DNA from: Rheum nobile
Lineage: Eukaryota > Streptophyta > Magnoliopsida > Caryophyllales > Polygonaceae
Assembly: GCA_027886185.1 (NCBI GenBank)
Contig: WOAB01000589.1
Coordinates: forward strand, 6,205,001 to 6,269,000
Reading direction: 5' to 3'
DNA: 64,000 nucleotides
Of the stretch, positions 44,934 to 55,304 are shown piece after piece (positions within the stretch are counted from its first letter, which is position 1; the number at the start of each line of letters is the position of its first letter). A model generated the notes under the pieces. The model ran no database searches, was not told where the DNA came from, and saw nothing but the letters and a program-made list of their open reading frames with translations. A program made the position numbers and the translations under genes.

Positions 44934-47304
44934 TGGATTTGAGGCGGTTTCTCACCACTTGATCTTCATGGATCTCCTTGGGTGACATGGGCAACAAGGT
45001 AAAGCGCTTGGCACCATGCATGAAGACATATGTGTTGAGGAAACCGTCATGAATCACTTGCCGGTCAAATTGCCAAGGTCGTCCTAGCAAAAGGTGAGTG
45101 ACATCCATAGGCATAACATCACATAAAACTTTATGAACATAATGACCAATAGAGAAAGTGATGTGGCATTGCCTTTGTACCACATCACTTGTACGTTCGG
45201 AAAGCCAATGTAGGCTATAAGGGCTCGGATGAGGGCTTGTGGGGAGGCTGAAATGGTCGACCACCCGCTTGTTGATGATGGTAGCACATGAGCTGCTATC
45301 AATGATCACGCTCAAGGAGGCTCCTCCCATAAGGCATCTAGTGTGAAAGAGTTTGTCCCTTTGGCCCCTTGTGTCAACTTCTCGGGCCGAGAGCACGCGC
45401 CTAGCGACCAAGCCAAATGGAGTGCCGCCGCCAAGCTCAAGAGGGCCACACGTGAGCTCATCATAAGGTGGATCTTCGGTGGGCTCGTATTCTTCCTCCG
45501 GGGGCTCTTCTTCTTCACCATAGGACTCGTAGCCACCATTAGAAGTGAGCAAAACCCTTTTGTTGTTGGGGCACTCCTTGATAAGATGGCCAAGGCCGCC
45601 ACACTTGAAGCAAGATTTGTCACGGGCTCGCTCATGAGGTGCCGGGGCGCGCGTGCCTTGGCCGAGGCCCCGTGGTAAAGCATTGAGACGATCGGCTGTG
45701 GTAGGCATGGCAGCGGGGGTGGGGCGCGGCTGTGGGGCGGCACAGTTGGCCGACTGAGGGCCAAAGGAAGAGCTAGGGGTGGTGGCATACCTTGGCGGCT
45801 GAGAACGGGCCCAAGCGGCCTTTTTCTTCCTTTGGATTTGGTTGTAGATCTCCATGGCCGTGTGAGTGAGGGCATTGATGTCCCGAATGGGGATTAGGAT
45901 CAAGGGCTCCCTTATCTCGATGTCGAGGCCATGGAGGAACATGGTGCGGAGAGATGCGAGAGTGGTGGACATGTCGGCCTTGTGAATGAGCTCATTTAGC
46001 TCGACAAAGAACTCAAGGGGAGTGTGAGTGCCTTGGCGAGCTAGTGCAATTTAAAGGTGCATATGCTCTAGGTAGTCCTCCGACACATACCGCTTGGTCA
46101 TGACATGGATGAGTTGGTTCCATGCCAAGACCGGGGGCAAGCGACGCCTAGCTCTCTCGGTGGTGAAGCGGAACCACCATGCGTGGGCATTGCCGGTGAA
46201 GTGAAGCGTGGAAATTTGAACCGTCTCATAATCTTCATATTGGTAATGATTTAATGTGTACTCCGTGGCTTGCTTCCAATCGAGGAATTTGGCCGCGTCG
46301 TATTCTCCCTCAAATGGCTCAATGCGGACCTTGACCTCTCGGTGTTGGCCAAAGTTTTGTTGAGGGCCAACGGGGTCACGCCGCTCTAGGTGTGGGCGGG
46401 GCGCATGGCCACGGCCTCAGAAATCGGTAGGCAGCGGCGGCAGCCAATGGGAGTTACGACGCTTCAAGGGCCGCCGACGGTGGCCTCGAGCTCGGCCATG
46501 ATCCCGGGGGAGGAAGTCTGCCAAAGGGTTTTCCTCATAAGGCTCTTGGAAAACTCCATCAAAAGCATCATCCGCCTCATAGGCCCCAAAGGCCTCATCC
46601 TCGTCATCAAGAGCCTCAAAGTCGCCATAGCCACACCGAGCATTAGGAAAGTCATCGGCGGCGGGGGCCCGGGCTGCGCGTGGATAGGACTCACCCTCCA
46701 TGTGGGCTGCGGAGGTGGGGAGACGCCGGCCGGGCAGCCGCCGAGCGTCGTGATGTCCGTGGGGCTCGACACGCGCCGTCGGATTGTCGTAGAAGAAAGG
46801 CTCTCGCGGCTGTGGAAGCCGCTCGACAAAGGCCCGGGCGTCGGAATGAGGGGAGGGGTGCATGAGGCCCTTTCCTCGGTCACGCGCCGTGGTGTCAAAG
46901 GGATGATCCGCCGGGCCGCGTTAGGAGGCCCCAGTGAGAATGGGCACGGGGCAAGGCGACACCACAACCGGCGCGGATGTCGGGGAGGCTGTGGATGTGT
47001 GGGCCAAGATAAGCTCAAGCGCGGCCATCCGAGCATCGGCTGATTCCTTTTGACGGCGGAGCTCGGCCAATTCGGCTTGGGCGGCATGCAAGGCCTCGGC
47101 AGCGGTCTCCTCACGGCGGGCGACATCCTCCTTGGCTCGGCTCTCCTCGGCAAGCCTAGCCGTAAATGACTCGGGGGAAAGCGTGGGCGTGGAGCTCCGA
47201 GGGCTCTGATTTCCGGCATCAAGATGATCCTCCATCGTGGACTCACCTACAAGTGGCCACAAGACAAACCGAGTAGCAAATTCAAAGGAACCAAGCAATG
47301 ACAC
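44866..47304 (-). pseudogene. gag-protease of the outer gypsy element
   Basis: A minus-strand frame starts near 47235 (MEDHLDAGNQSP). It has an alanine/glutamate-rich coiled-coil-like segment, a stop near 46921, the gag core VRIEPFEGEYDAAKFLDW and AHAWWFRF (46140-46330), then a stop near 46051. It continues with SFKCGG-type CCHC knuckle CFKCGGLGHLIKEC (45560-45620) and a protease motif VIIDSSSCATII (about 45280-45310). Where active relatives usually show DGGS or DTGS, this copy has DSSS. It overlaps the pol frame by about 70 bp. Confidence 0.88.
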
Positions 47305-48376
47305 TCAAGGAAAGAAATAAAAATAACTAGGCCTAGGACAATAAACTATAAGCAATGGATAAAGGCTCAAGCAAAGTGGGCAAGTCGGGGAAGAGCATGT
47401 GACTTGAGAGCTTGAGTGGGGCCGAGACACTTGCAATCCATGCCAAATTGTATCACTTAGGCTAAGTAGTAAAGTCCAACTTTAAAATTGGAGTGATGAG
47501 CTTGGACAAGAGAGAAAGTGGGCTGCCCTATGGGCCAAGGAAGAGGAAAATGGAAATGGCAAGAGACGATAGGAACATGGGGGGTGGGCTTAGTGGCCCA
47601 ACTTGCCAAGTGAAGGTGGGAGAGCCCACGAAATGGTTGTGGTCCAACCGAAATGAAAAACTTTCTACATTCTTTCTCCTTTTTTTTTTGAATTCGGACC
47701 TTTTGCCTTTTCTTGGCCTCTTGACTTTCTTTAGGCTTTTTCTATTGCTTGAAGAAGGGAGGCCGAGAGGGGAAAGGCCTTTGTGTGAGAAAGGATGAGT
47801 GGGCCATACAAATCTTTTTTGAATTGAGAGAGGTGGCAACAAGGATTTGTTTTGAGAGGCAATGTCCTTTTTTGGGGTAGGACAAAGCTTGAGACAAGAA
47901 GAAGAAAAAGTTGTCTTCTTGCCACTTAAGCTTCTACCCTTTTTGGAGGCCCACAAAGGAAGCTTCCTAGCTCTCTTCCCCCAAACAAACCAGCCAAGAA
48001 ACAAATTTGTCCATTACCCAAATAGGCTAAGTGAGTCAAAAAGCAAAAGAAGAAAGTGGGTGTGGTCCCTTCCAAATTCAACAAGGCACATGCATGGGAG
48101 ATTCAAATGGGAACTAACAAGTACATGTCCGGCCAAGGGAAGGGGGTAGATGGTTGTAGGGTGGGGGTGAGCGGTGGGAAGGTGGCAGGAGCAATGGCGC
48201 GGTGGTCGGCGGCGGTGGTGGGCGGCGGCGAGATTTTTTTTTTGTTTTTGGGGGCGGTTTTGGGAGGGGAATAAAGGCCAACTAAAATAAACACAAATTC
48301 ATCTTGCAAACAAGAAAAACATTAAGCATAAAAACTGAAATTTAAAGAGAATAAAGGGGCTTAACTTAGTCTTTGA
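47305..48376 (-). other. 5' leader of the outer gypsy element
   Basis: Over 1 kb between primer site and gag with no recognised domain. Purine/pyrimidine-biased and producing several chance ORFs. Confidence 0.5.
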
Positions 48377-48387
48377 CTCTGATACCA
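48377..48387 (-). promoter_or_regulatory. Primer binding site of the outer element
   Basis: TGGTATCAGAG on the minus strand, two bases from the right LTR. Confidence 0.9.
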
Positions 48388-48389
48388 AT

Positions 48390-49261
48390 TGATGAGAATG
48401 GAACCTCCAAGGCAAGGCTCTTCTTCCCGGAAAGCTTAACCGTGACTAAGTAAGAGTTCTTCCTTCTCCTTGTGGCTGGATGGCTCCTTAGGACTCTTGG
48501 GAGAGACTCAAAGGCGGAAGCAAGAGGAGACGTCAAAGGGAAGCCGAGAGGAAACGAAGGCTGGTCGTGGGAGGCAAGAGGCCGGCCGTAGGGAGGCTCG
48601 GCTGGCGACACACGGCAAAAGGGCCAAGGGAACCTCTCTTGGAGGTTCCTTGGCTAGATTGGCTTGGATTCCAATGTGTTGATTCAACTTGTTTGAGATA
48701 TTGCGTAAGAGATTGAGAGATGAGAGAAGAGATTGTGAGAGTTTGAGTTGATAGAAGTAAGTGGGTGCCTTGGGGAGGTATTCCTCTAACCCAGGGGGAT
48801 AATCCACTTCTATATTCTTCAACTAAATGAACAAGGAAGCCAAGAGTGGCTCTAATAGTCTAGGGTTTGAAGTGGACTAGGAGCCTATATGCAAATGGAT
48901 CCACACGCCCAAAATAGCAATGCCTAAACATAAGTAATGACAAAAGTAGAAAGAGGATAAAAGCCTAAAGGCTTGGATAGAGGCACGCGCTTGCATGTCT
49001 TGGAGTCGAAGCATCGGTGCCTTGGTGTGGCATGGTCGACGCTTGATTGTCGTGACATTGAGGCATCGACGCCTTGGTGGTCAAGGACTTGGCTCCTCCA
49101 CGGTAAGGCACAAGAGTAGGCGCGGGTCTTGGGCTTGAGGCTCATCGGCGCCTTGGCTCGTGAGGGCACGGTGGACTAGAGCGGTGATGGCTTAGGCCAT
49201 GGCTCAGGCCCTAGTCACCGGGCCTTGAGGCTCCTTGTTGATAAGTGGTTGGCACTCATCA
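48390..49261 (-). repeat. Right (5') LTR of the outer element
   Basis: 872 bp, TGATGAGAATGG to GGCACTCATCA, uninterrupted. Used as the guide to reassemble the split left LTR. Confidence 0.95.
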
Positions 49262-49499
49262 GTTTTGATCCTCTGTTGATCGCTTTAGCTTTTAGTTTGA
49301 TTTGTGTGAGTTGTTGTATCGTAGCCGGGTTCTAATTTTAATTAGTTTTGCTTACGTTTGTTTTGATATTAGTTAGTGTTGCTTTTAGTTTTATGAGTTG
49401 TTGCTTACGAATTATTAGGAATTTTTCGCGTATATGAGATTTTTTGTAGATAAGATTACATGGTTTTAGTGTAAAGTAGATTTTAATGTAAAGTAATTT

Positions 49500-50400
49500 A
49501 GAGTACACGGATTTTTCGTGTAGAATATGTTGTGTGTGTATGCTTCTACATAATATTCGCATATGACATTGTATAAGTGTAAGTTGCTATATAAGTTCGT
49601 GTAGGTTACTACATAATATTCGTGTATGTTATTAAATTAGTTTCCTATAATCTACTATTTAAGTTTGTGTAGGCTTCTACATAATATTCGTGTATACTAT
49701 TATATAGGTTTCGTGTAAGCTACGACATAAGTTCATGTAGGTTACTACATAATATTCGTGTATGATATTAAATAAGTTTCATGTAATCTACTATTTAAGT
49801 TTGTGTAGGCTTCTACATAATGCTCGTGTATCCTATTATATAGGTTTCGTGTAAGCTACTGCATAACTTCGTGTAGGTCCCTAAATAATATCCGTGTAGG
49901 CTACTATATAATTTCGTGTATGCTTCTACATAAGTTCGTGTAGGCTACTACAGTTTTACATAATATTCGTGTATGCTATTATATAAGTTTCATGTAAGCT
50001 ACTACATAAGTTCACTTAGGTCTCTAAATAATATCCGTGTAGGCTACTACATAATTTTGTGTATGCTTATACATAAGTTCGTGTAGACTACTATATAATA
50101 TTCGTGTATGATATTATATAAGTTTTGTGTAAGCTACTACATAAGTTCGTGTAGGCCTCTACATAATATTCGTGTATGCTGTTATATAAGTTTCGTGTAA
50201 GCTACTCCATAAGTTCGTGTATGCCTCTAAATAATATTCGTGTAGGCTAGATAATTTCGTGTAAGCTACTACATAATATTTGTATATGCTATTATATAAG
50301 TTTTGTGTAAGCTACTACATAAGTTCGTGTAGACCTTTAAATATTATTCGTGTAGGCTACATAATTTCGTGTATGCTTTTATATAAGTATGTATATACTA
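49500..50400 (+). repeat. TTCGTGTA-GCTACTACATAA minisatellite array
   Basis: Roughly 35 units of 22-25 bp of the type TTCGTGTAGGCTACTACATA, with TATGCTATTATATAAG and AGGCCTCTAAATAATA variants grouped into longer units of about 100 bp. AT-rich. The opposite orientation of the same motif (TACACGAA) forms the array at 53800-54350. Confidence 0.88.
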
Positions 50401-50720
50401 CACCATATTCCTACACGAAATATGTATTCTACACAAAATACCATAAAATGGCGACTACACGAAATATGTATATGCCTACACGAAAAACCACCACTGTATT
50501 AAAGCCACCATTGTATTATACACGAAAAGCCACCACTGTACTACACGAATTTCATGGCTTTAATACAATGGCTACACAAAATATGCCATATGATGTGTAG
50601 CATCACGCACATGAAATAAGCCACCAATTGAAGGCTTTCTCCAATTGATTTTTTCGTGTAGCCATGACGGTTGTGTAGCATCACGTACATATAGATACAG
50701 TTCATGGCTGTGTAGCATCA
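50401..50720 (-). repeat. Inverted TACACGAA units and GTGTAGCATCACG repeats
   Basis: Orientation flips here: TACACGAAATATG and CACGAAAAGCCACCACTGTA units occur several times, followed by three copies of TGTGTAGCATCACGCAC or a close variant. Confidence 0.8.
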
Positions 50721-50938
50721 CGCACCGGAAATAGACATTGTTGTGCCGCGGAGCGCGATGTCGTCGGCGGCGACTAGGGAAGGAGCAAATGAGAGGTGCT
50801 AGTGGGAGGGCGGTGGTGGTGCGTGGTGGTGCGTGGAGGCACTAGGGTATGGTATTTTCTGATATCTGGACTTTAGTGGAGAAGAAAAAGAAATGTACGT
50901 AATTGAAGGCTTTCTTATTTTTTGTGAAGCAGTTATGT

Positions 50939-51072
50939 AGAGAGGGACATTTTGGTCTATTGTATTATGGATGTGTCACTAATTCCCTATTATTATGTTA
51001 GGGGACTCCCTAACATAATAATAGGGAATTAGTGACCCATTCATAATACAATTAGACCAAAATGTCCCTCTC
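50939..51072. repeat. Near-perfect 65-bp-arm hairpin with 4-nt loop
   Basis: Left arm GAGAGGGACATTTTGGTC to TATTATGTTAGGG, loop GACT (51004-51007), right arm CCCTAACATAATAATAGGG to GACCAAAATGTCCCTCTC. By hand the arms differ at two bases and one 1-bp gap. No clear target duplication was found. Could be a foldback transposon or the seed of a hairpin RNA. Confidence 0.93.
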
Positions 51073-51649
51073 ATGTTTAGCAAAAACAAAATAAAAAATG
51101 ACAACAGTAAATAAAACTCGGCTATATTATACGAACAAAGTTACTATGAAAGAATAAAATAATGTAATAAATTAATAAAAAAAAACAATAGAACAAAATA
51201 CTTACTTTTAATAAAGAGAAATATTGTCATTTAAAAATACGGTTTTTCTAATAAGAATTCTATTAAGAAAAAGATTTTTTAATGATATAGTGAACCGTGT
51301 AACAAAAAATATAAATTTTTTAAAATTTAAAAACTAATTAAATTGTCCTATATATGCATGGGATATTAACCTATGCCCTAAAAAACATAAACCTATGCCT
51401 TTAAGGCATCGGTTAGAAAACCGTTAGAAATATACTTTTTAACTTGAATTCTACGTAGAATAGAAAGAGAAGGATTAAGAGAAATTTGTCACATCGATCT
51501 TGGATAAATAAACAAAGGATGCGATTCTGGTGCGAAAGCTGCTTATAATACAAAATACGAAAGAATATTAGCCGTCCACGGTGGCGAGATCCACGACAGG
51601 AGAGAATAGGAAAAAGAACATTTATTTATTCACACGCGCTTTATTCGCT

Positions 51650-51990
51650 CACTGTGTTATTCGCTCGCCTTCAAATGCACCTTATGTTTATATGCTTGCA
51701 CTTCCTCGTTTATTTTCTTACACTTTATTTTTGTTCGCTTGCACTTAGTGTTTATTTGCTTGCACTTTATGTTTTTTTGCTTGCACTTATTCTTATATGC
51801 TTGCACTTTATGTTTTCCTGCTTGCACTTTTGTTTATCTGGTTGCACATTGTGTATATTCGCATGCACATTTTGTTTGCTTGTATTTTATTCTTATATGC
51901 TTGCCAACAATGTTTTTCTTCTTGCACATTGTGTATATTCGAATGTATTTTATGTTTATTTGCTTGCACATTATGATAGGTTGAATGAAT
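51650..51990 (+). repeat. GCTTGCACTTTATGTTTATTT minisatellite
   Basis: About 13 units of 20-30 bp reading TTGCTTGCACTTTATGTTTA and variants. ORFs that look cysteine-rich in this region arise from the repeat. Confidence 0.88.
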
Positions 51991-52690
51991 TAAACAACAG
52001 AAAGTATAAGCCAATAGGAAGAAAGTGCATGAAAATACAGAGTAAAGTGCAAAGCAAGTGAACAGAAAGTGCAAGTAAATATGAGATTAAAAAATATTTA
52101 AAATGCAAGCAAGCGAACAGAAAGTGCATCAGAATAATGAATAAGTGCAAGCGAATAGAACGAAAGTGCAAGCTGTTAAACAAAAGTGTAAGTGGTTAAA
52201 GAGGAATTGCAAATGAATAAAAAAAGTGCAAGGGAATAAACAATAGAAAAGTGCAAGCCAATAGGTAGAAAGTGCATGGAAATACAGAGTAAAGTGCAAG
52301 CAAGTGAACAGAAAGTGCAAGCAAATATGAGATTAAAAAATATTTAAAATGCAAGCAAGCGAACAGAAAGTGCATCAGAATAATGAATAAGTGCAAGCGA
52401 ATAGAATGAAAGTGCAAGTTGTTAAAGAGGAAGTGCAAATGAATTAAAAAAAGTACAAGGGATTAAACAACAGAAAAGTGCAAGCCAATAGGAAGAAAAT
52501 GCATGAAAATACAGAGTAAAGTGCAAGTAAATATGAGATTAAAAAATATTTAAAATGCAAGCAAGCGAACAGAAAGTGCATCAGAATAATGAATAGGTGC
52601 AAGCGAATAGAACGAAAGTGCAAGATGTTAAACAGAAGTGCAAGTGGTTAAAGAGGAAGTGCAAATGAATAAAAAAAAAGTACAAGAGAT
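51991..52690 (-). repeat. Inverted GTGCAAGC array in 227-247-bp higher-order units
   Basis: The same core as the previous array but on the other strand (AAAGTGCAAGCGAATAGAA). AAGCCAATAGG recurs near 52009, 52256 and 52483, showing three higher-order units. It adjoins the opposite-strand array at about 51990, so a large cruciform is possible. Confidence 0.88.
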
Positions 52691-53799
52691 TAAACAACAA
52701 TCAAATTACAGTGTGAAATTTAAGTACAGTGTGTGAAATTCATCAAACAAACAAACAAAAAAGAATTAGAAAAGCTGGAGCAAAAAAAAGAAGGTTGGAG
52801 CGAAAATCTGGAACGAAAAAAAAGAATTAGAACGCGCGTGTAACAATGTAAAAAACTGGAGCAAATCGGACGATTAAAAAACTTTAATATTTTGTATTTT
52901 AATAGCCTTTCGTACCTGACACTTTTCCATAAACAAAAATATGTGTATATTTACGCTAGAAGTGGAGGTCTTGAAGTCAAATATACGCTCTCCTGTCTAG
53001 CAAAGACATTGCCGAGAAATGTCGCCTCCTGAAAAGAACGCGCCTTTCTCGGCCTCCCTAGCTGCAACTCAAGCAACCACCACCAAAATTCTAGATCAGT
53101 CAAGCCCTCTTCCCCTACTGATGAAGACCAAAAAAACATAGCGAAACTCAAACAAAAAATTCCCAATCTATGCAGAAGAATCGAGACGATCGAGTGCAAG
53201 GAAAGCTAGGAGAGATCCTTCCCAAAAAAAATGCAGCAAGCTCCGATGGAGTAATCTGGCCGTTTGGGGAAGCAGACAGCCATGAAAACATCTATCGGAG
53301 GCGACATGAGAGAACAAATGGGGAAAACAGCAGGAGGCCCTTTCCCACCTCGATTCAAGATGTCAATCGGCGATCGATGTCTAAGCACGTTCCCATGGAA
53401 GTTAATGAGATGGAAAGGAAGCCATAGGAGAGCACCTGCAAACTCCTGTCCATCCAACACCCTAGCAAGCAGACCCTGTTCGAAGGCGAGAAGACGTTCA
53501 TCAGTCTCCACAAACCTTCGCCCCTCACCGTCGTCGCACTATCGAGGAGCCCTCTTCGCATGCCGCCGCTGCGCCAACACGCCGCCCCCGTCACGCCAAC
53601 GTCCTCCCCTCCCTCCCCGCGTTGCGCTTTGTTGATAGATCATGCCCCTATTTCGAACTCCCTTAATCTCGTTAATTTGTAATGTATGTTTGCTGTATTT
53701 GGACGTGTAAAGAGTATAATGTAAATCTTAATACTAAATAATTCTTTTAAAGAATATTAACAAGATTATTAGATTAGGTTTATGCTGTGATGATCTTAA
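52691..53799. other. Unassigned region with a GC-rich block
   Basis: 52730-52860 is A-rich. 53160-53640 is GC-rich with open frames on both strands (for example minus 53206-53511, 101 codons) but no recognised domain. It might be captured gene sequence. No splice structure was established. Confidence 0.35.
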
Positions 53800-54350
53800 C
53801 ACTATTAATGATACCATACCATATAACACAAAATTAGCTAGCTATTAGCTTACATGAAAATATTTTGAGAAATTATATTATGTAGCATGGTATTATTCCG
53901 CGTAATACAATAATTATGTATTAGCATGCACGAATATACTACACGAAATTATTTTATGTAACATGATATATGTCGTGTAACACAAATTAGCTTACACGAA
54001 AATACAACACTAGATTATTTTATGTAGCATGATATTATTTTGTGTAACACAAAAATAGGTATTAAATTACACGAAAAATACTACACAAAATTACTTTATG
54101 TAGTATGATATTATTCTCGTAACACAAAATTAGGTATTAGCTTACACAAAAAATACTACACAAAATTATTTTATGTAGCATGATATTATTTCATGTAACA
54201 CAAAATTAGGTATTAGCTTACACGAAAATATTACAAGAAAATATTTATATAGCATGATATCATTTCGTGTAACACAAAATTAGTTAGCTTACACAAAATT
54301 AGTTTTATGTTACACAAAATCAATGGTTGTTACACGAAGAATATTTGTTG
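53800..54350 (-). repeat. TACACGAAA-TTATGTAGCATGATATTA repeat array
   Basis: Seven or so degenerate units of about 70 bp: TTAGCTTACACGAAAATA, then TTATGTAGCATGATATTATT, then CGTGTAACACAAAATTAG. The motif is the inverse of the one at 49500-50400. Confidence 0.85.
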
Positions 54351-54397
54351 TTTTAGTGGTTGTATATTTTTCTTATAAAAGTAAATTGAATAGATAT

Positions 54398-55253
54398 TGT
54401 TAGGAAGTGAACTTTTGGGAACTTCAGTTCCCTAACTGAGTTCCCTTCCTCAGTTCTCCTAGTTTTGATAATGACAAACTCCTTTGCTATTAATGTTTGC
54501 TTAAGTGTGACAAACAGGGACATTTGGACTTGAAAGCATGGAACAGAGACAGTGACGCCAGACTTGGGAACTGGCGGAAGGAACTGAAGCTTGCTGGCGC
54601 CAGAATCACTTGGATGAATCTGTGAAGGCGGCGGCGGGCTGAATTAGGGTAGATCTTAGTTGGAGAGAGAACTAAAGATCCTATCCAGTTTCCATATATT
54701 TTAGGAGCTTAAAAGGATTATCTTTTATGGAAACAAAGTTGTAAAAATCGGTAAAGATAATATTTGGAAACAAATGTTATCTTTAACGATTTCTTTTGAT
54801 TATTTTATTTATGTGATCTTATTATTGAAGACTTGTTTCTTTCGGTAATTAGGTCATATAAATAAGATAGTCAAACCTCTCTCATTCTCACGCATTCACG
54901 AAGATTACAATTCCAGTGCAGTGAAGAAACTTGTGCCGAGTTCTTTAAAGAAGAACGTAGTAAGTTACTTGCTTGTTACTTGGTTAGGTTGAACTAGGTA
55001 GAGAGTCTTTAGTGTGTCTAAGACTTTAATCTGTGTGTTCTATTCTAGTTGATTGTAACCAAAGTATTAATACAAGAAGTAGACTTTGAAATCCTCTTGA
55101 AAAGAGGTAGTGGGTTTTATCATGGATAACTAGTTGGTTATCAAAGATTCCCACTCTAAGGAACTTGTCTTGAATTCATATTCGTTACTTATTCCGCTGC
55201 TTAGGAACTGAACTCTCAGTTCCCTTGTTTAACTAACAACGTACGATCCTACA
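54398..55253 (+). repeat. 5' LTR of the Sirevirus
   Basis: 856 bp, TGTTAGGAAGTG to GATCCTACA. Contains GGAACTNAGTTCC-like repeats at both ends. Confidence 0.93.
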
Positions 55254-55255
55254 AT

Positions 55256-55267
55256 TGGTATCAGAGC
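55256..55267 (+). promoter_or_regulatory. Primer binding site of the Sirevirus
   Basis: TGGTATCAGAGC two bases after the LTR; initiator-methionine tRNA type. Confidence 0.93.
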
Positions 55268-55304
55268 AGGCGCTCTAGATTTGTGTTAGTTTACAGATTT
55301 CACG

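Larger units (their letters stand above)
31390..49261 (-). mobile_element. Outer Ty3/gypsy LTR retrotransposon (minus strand)
   Basis: LTRs start TGATGAGAATGG and end GGCACTCATCA-like. The target duplication is GTTTT at 31385-31389 and 49262-49266. The iMet-type primer site (CTCTGATACCA on plus, 48377-48387) adjoins the right LTR. A purine tract on the minus strand (plus 41800-41812) adjoins the left LTR, so transcription ran right to left. Without the 9.5-kb nested insertion the element is about 8.3 kb. The gag-pro and pol regions are nearly complete but carry several stops. PR, RT, RNase H, IN order defines Ty3/gypsy. I see no clear chromodomain. Confidence 0.95.

Noticed and set aside
46390..47043. 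217-codon plus-strand ORF and minus-strand 46464-47246 (260 codons)
   Set aside because: Shadows of the gag frame of the outer gypsy element in GC-rich DNA.
51654..52438. Cysteine/leucine-rich ORFs such as MHLVFICLHFMFF, suggestive of small secreted or membrane peptides
   Set aside because: They are translations of the GCTTGCAC/GTGCAAGC minisatellite; the periodicity is at DNA level and the readings occur on both strands.
53206..53635. 101- and 123-codon ORFs in a GC-rich block
   Set aside because: Both strands are open, no recognised domain, no splice or promoter context. Reported only as an unassigned block.
49500..54397. A complete CACTA (En/Spm) transposon with subterminal repeats
   Set aside because: A CACTA-like string occurs near 54350 on the minus strand, but no matching left terminus or 3-bp duplication was found.
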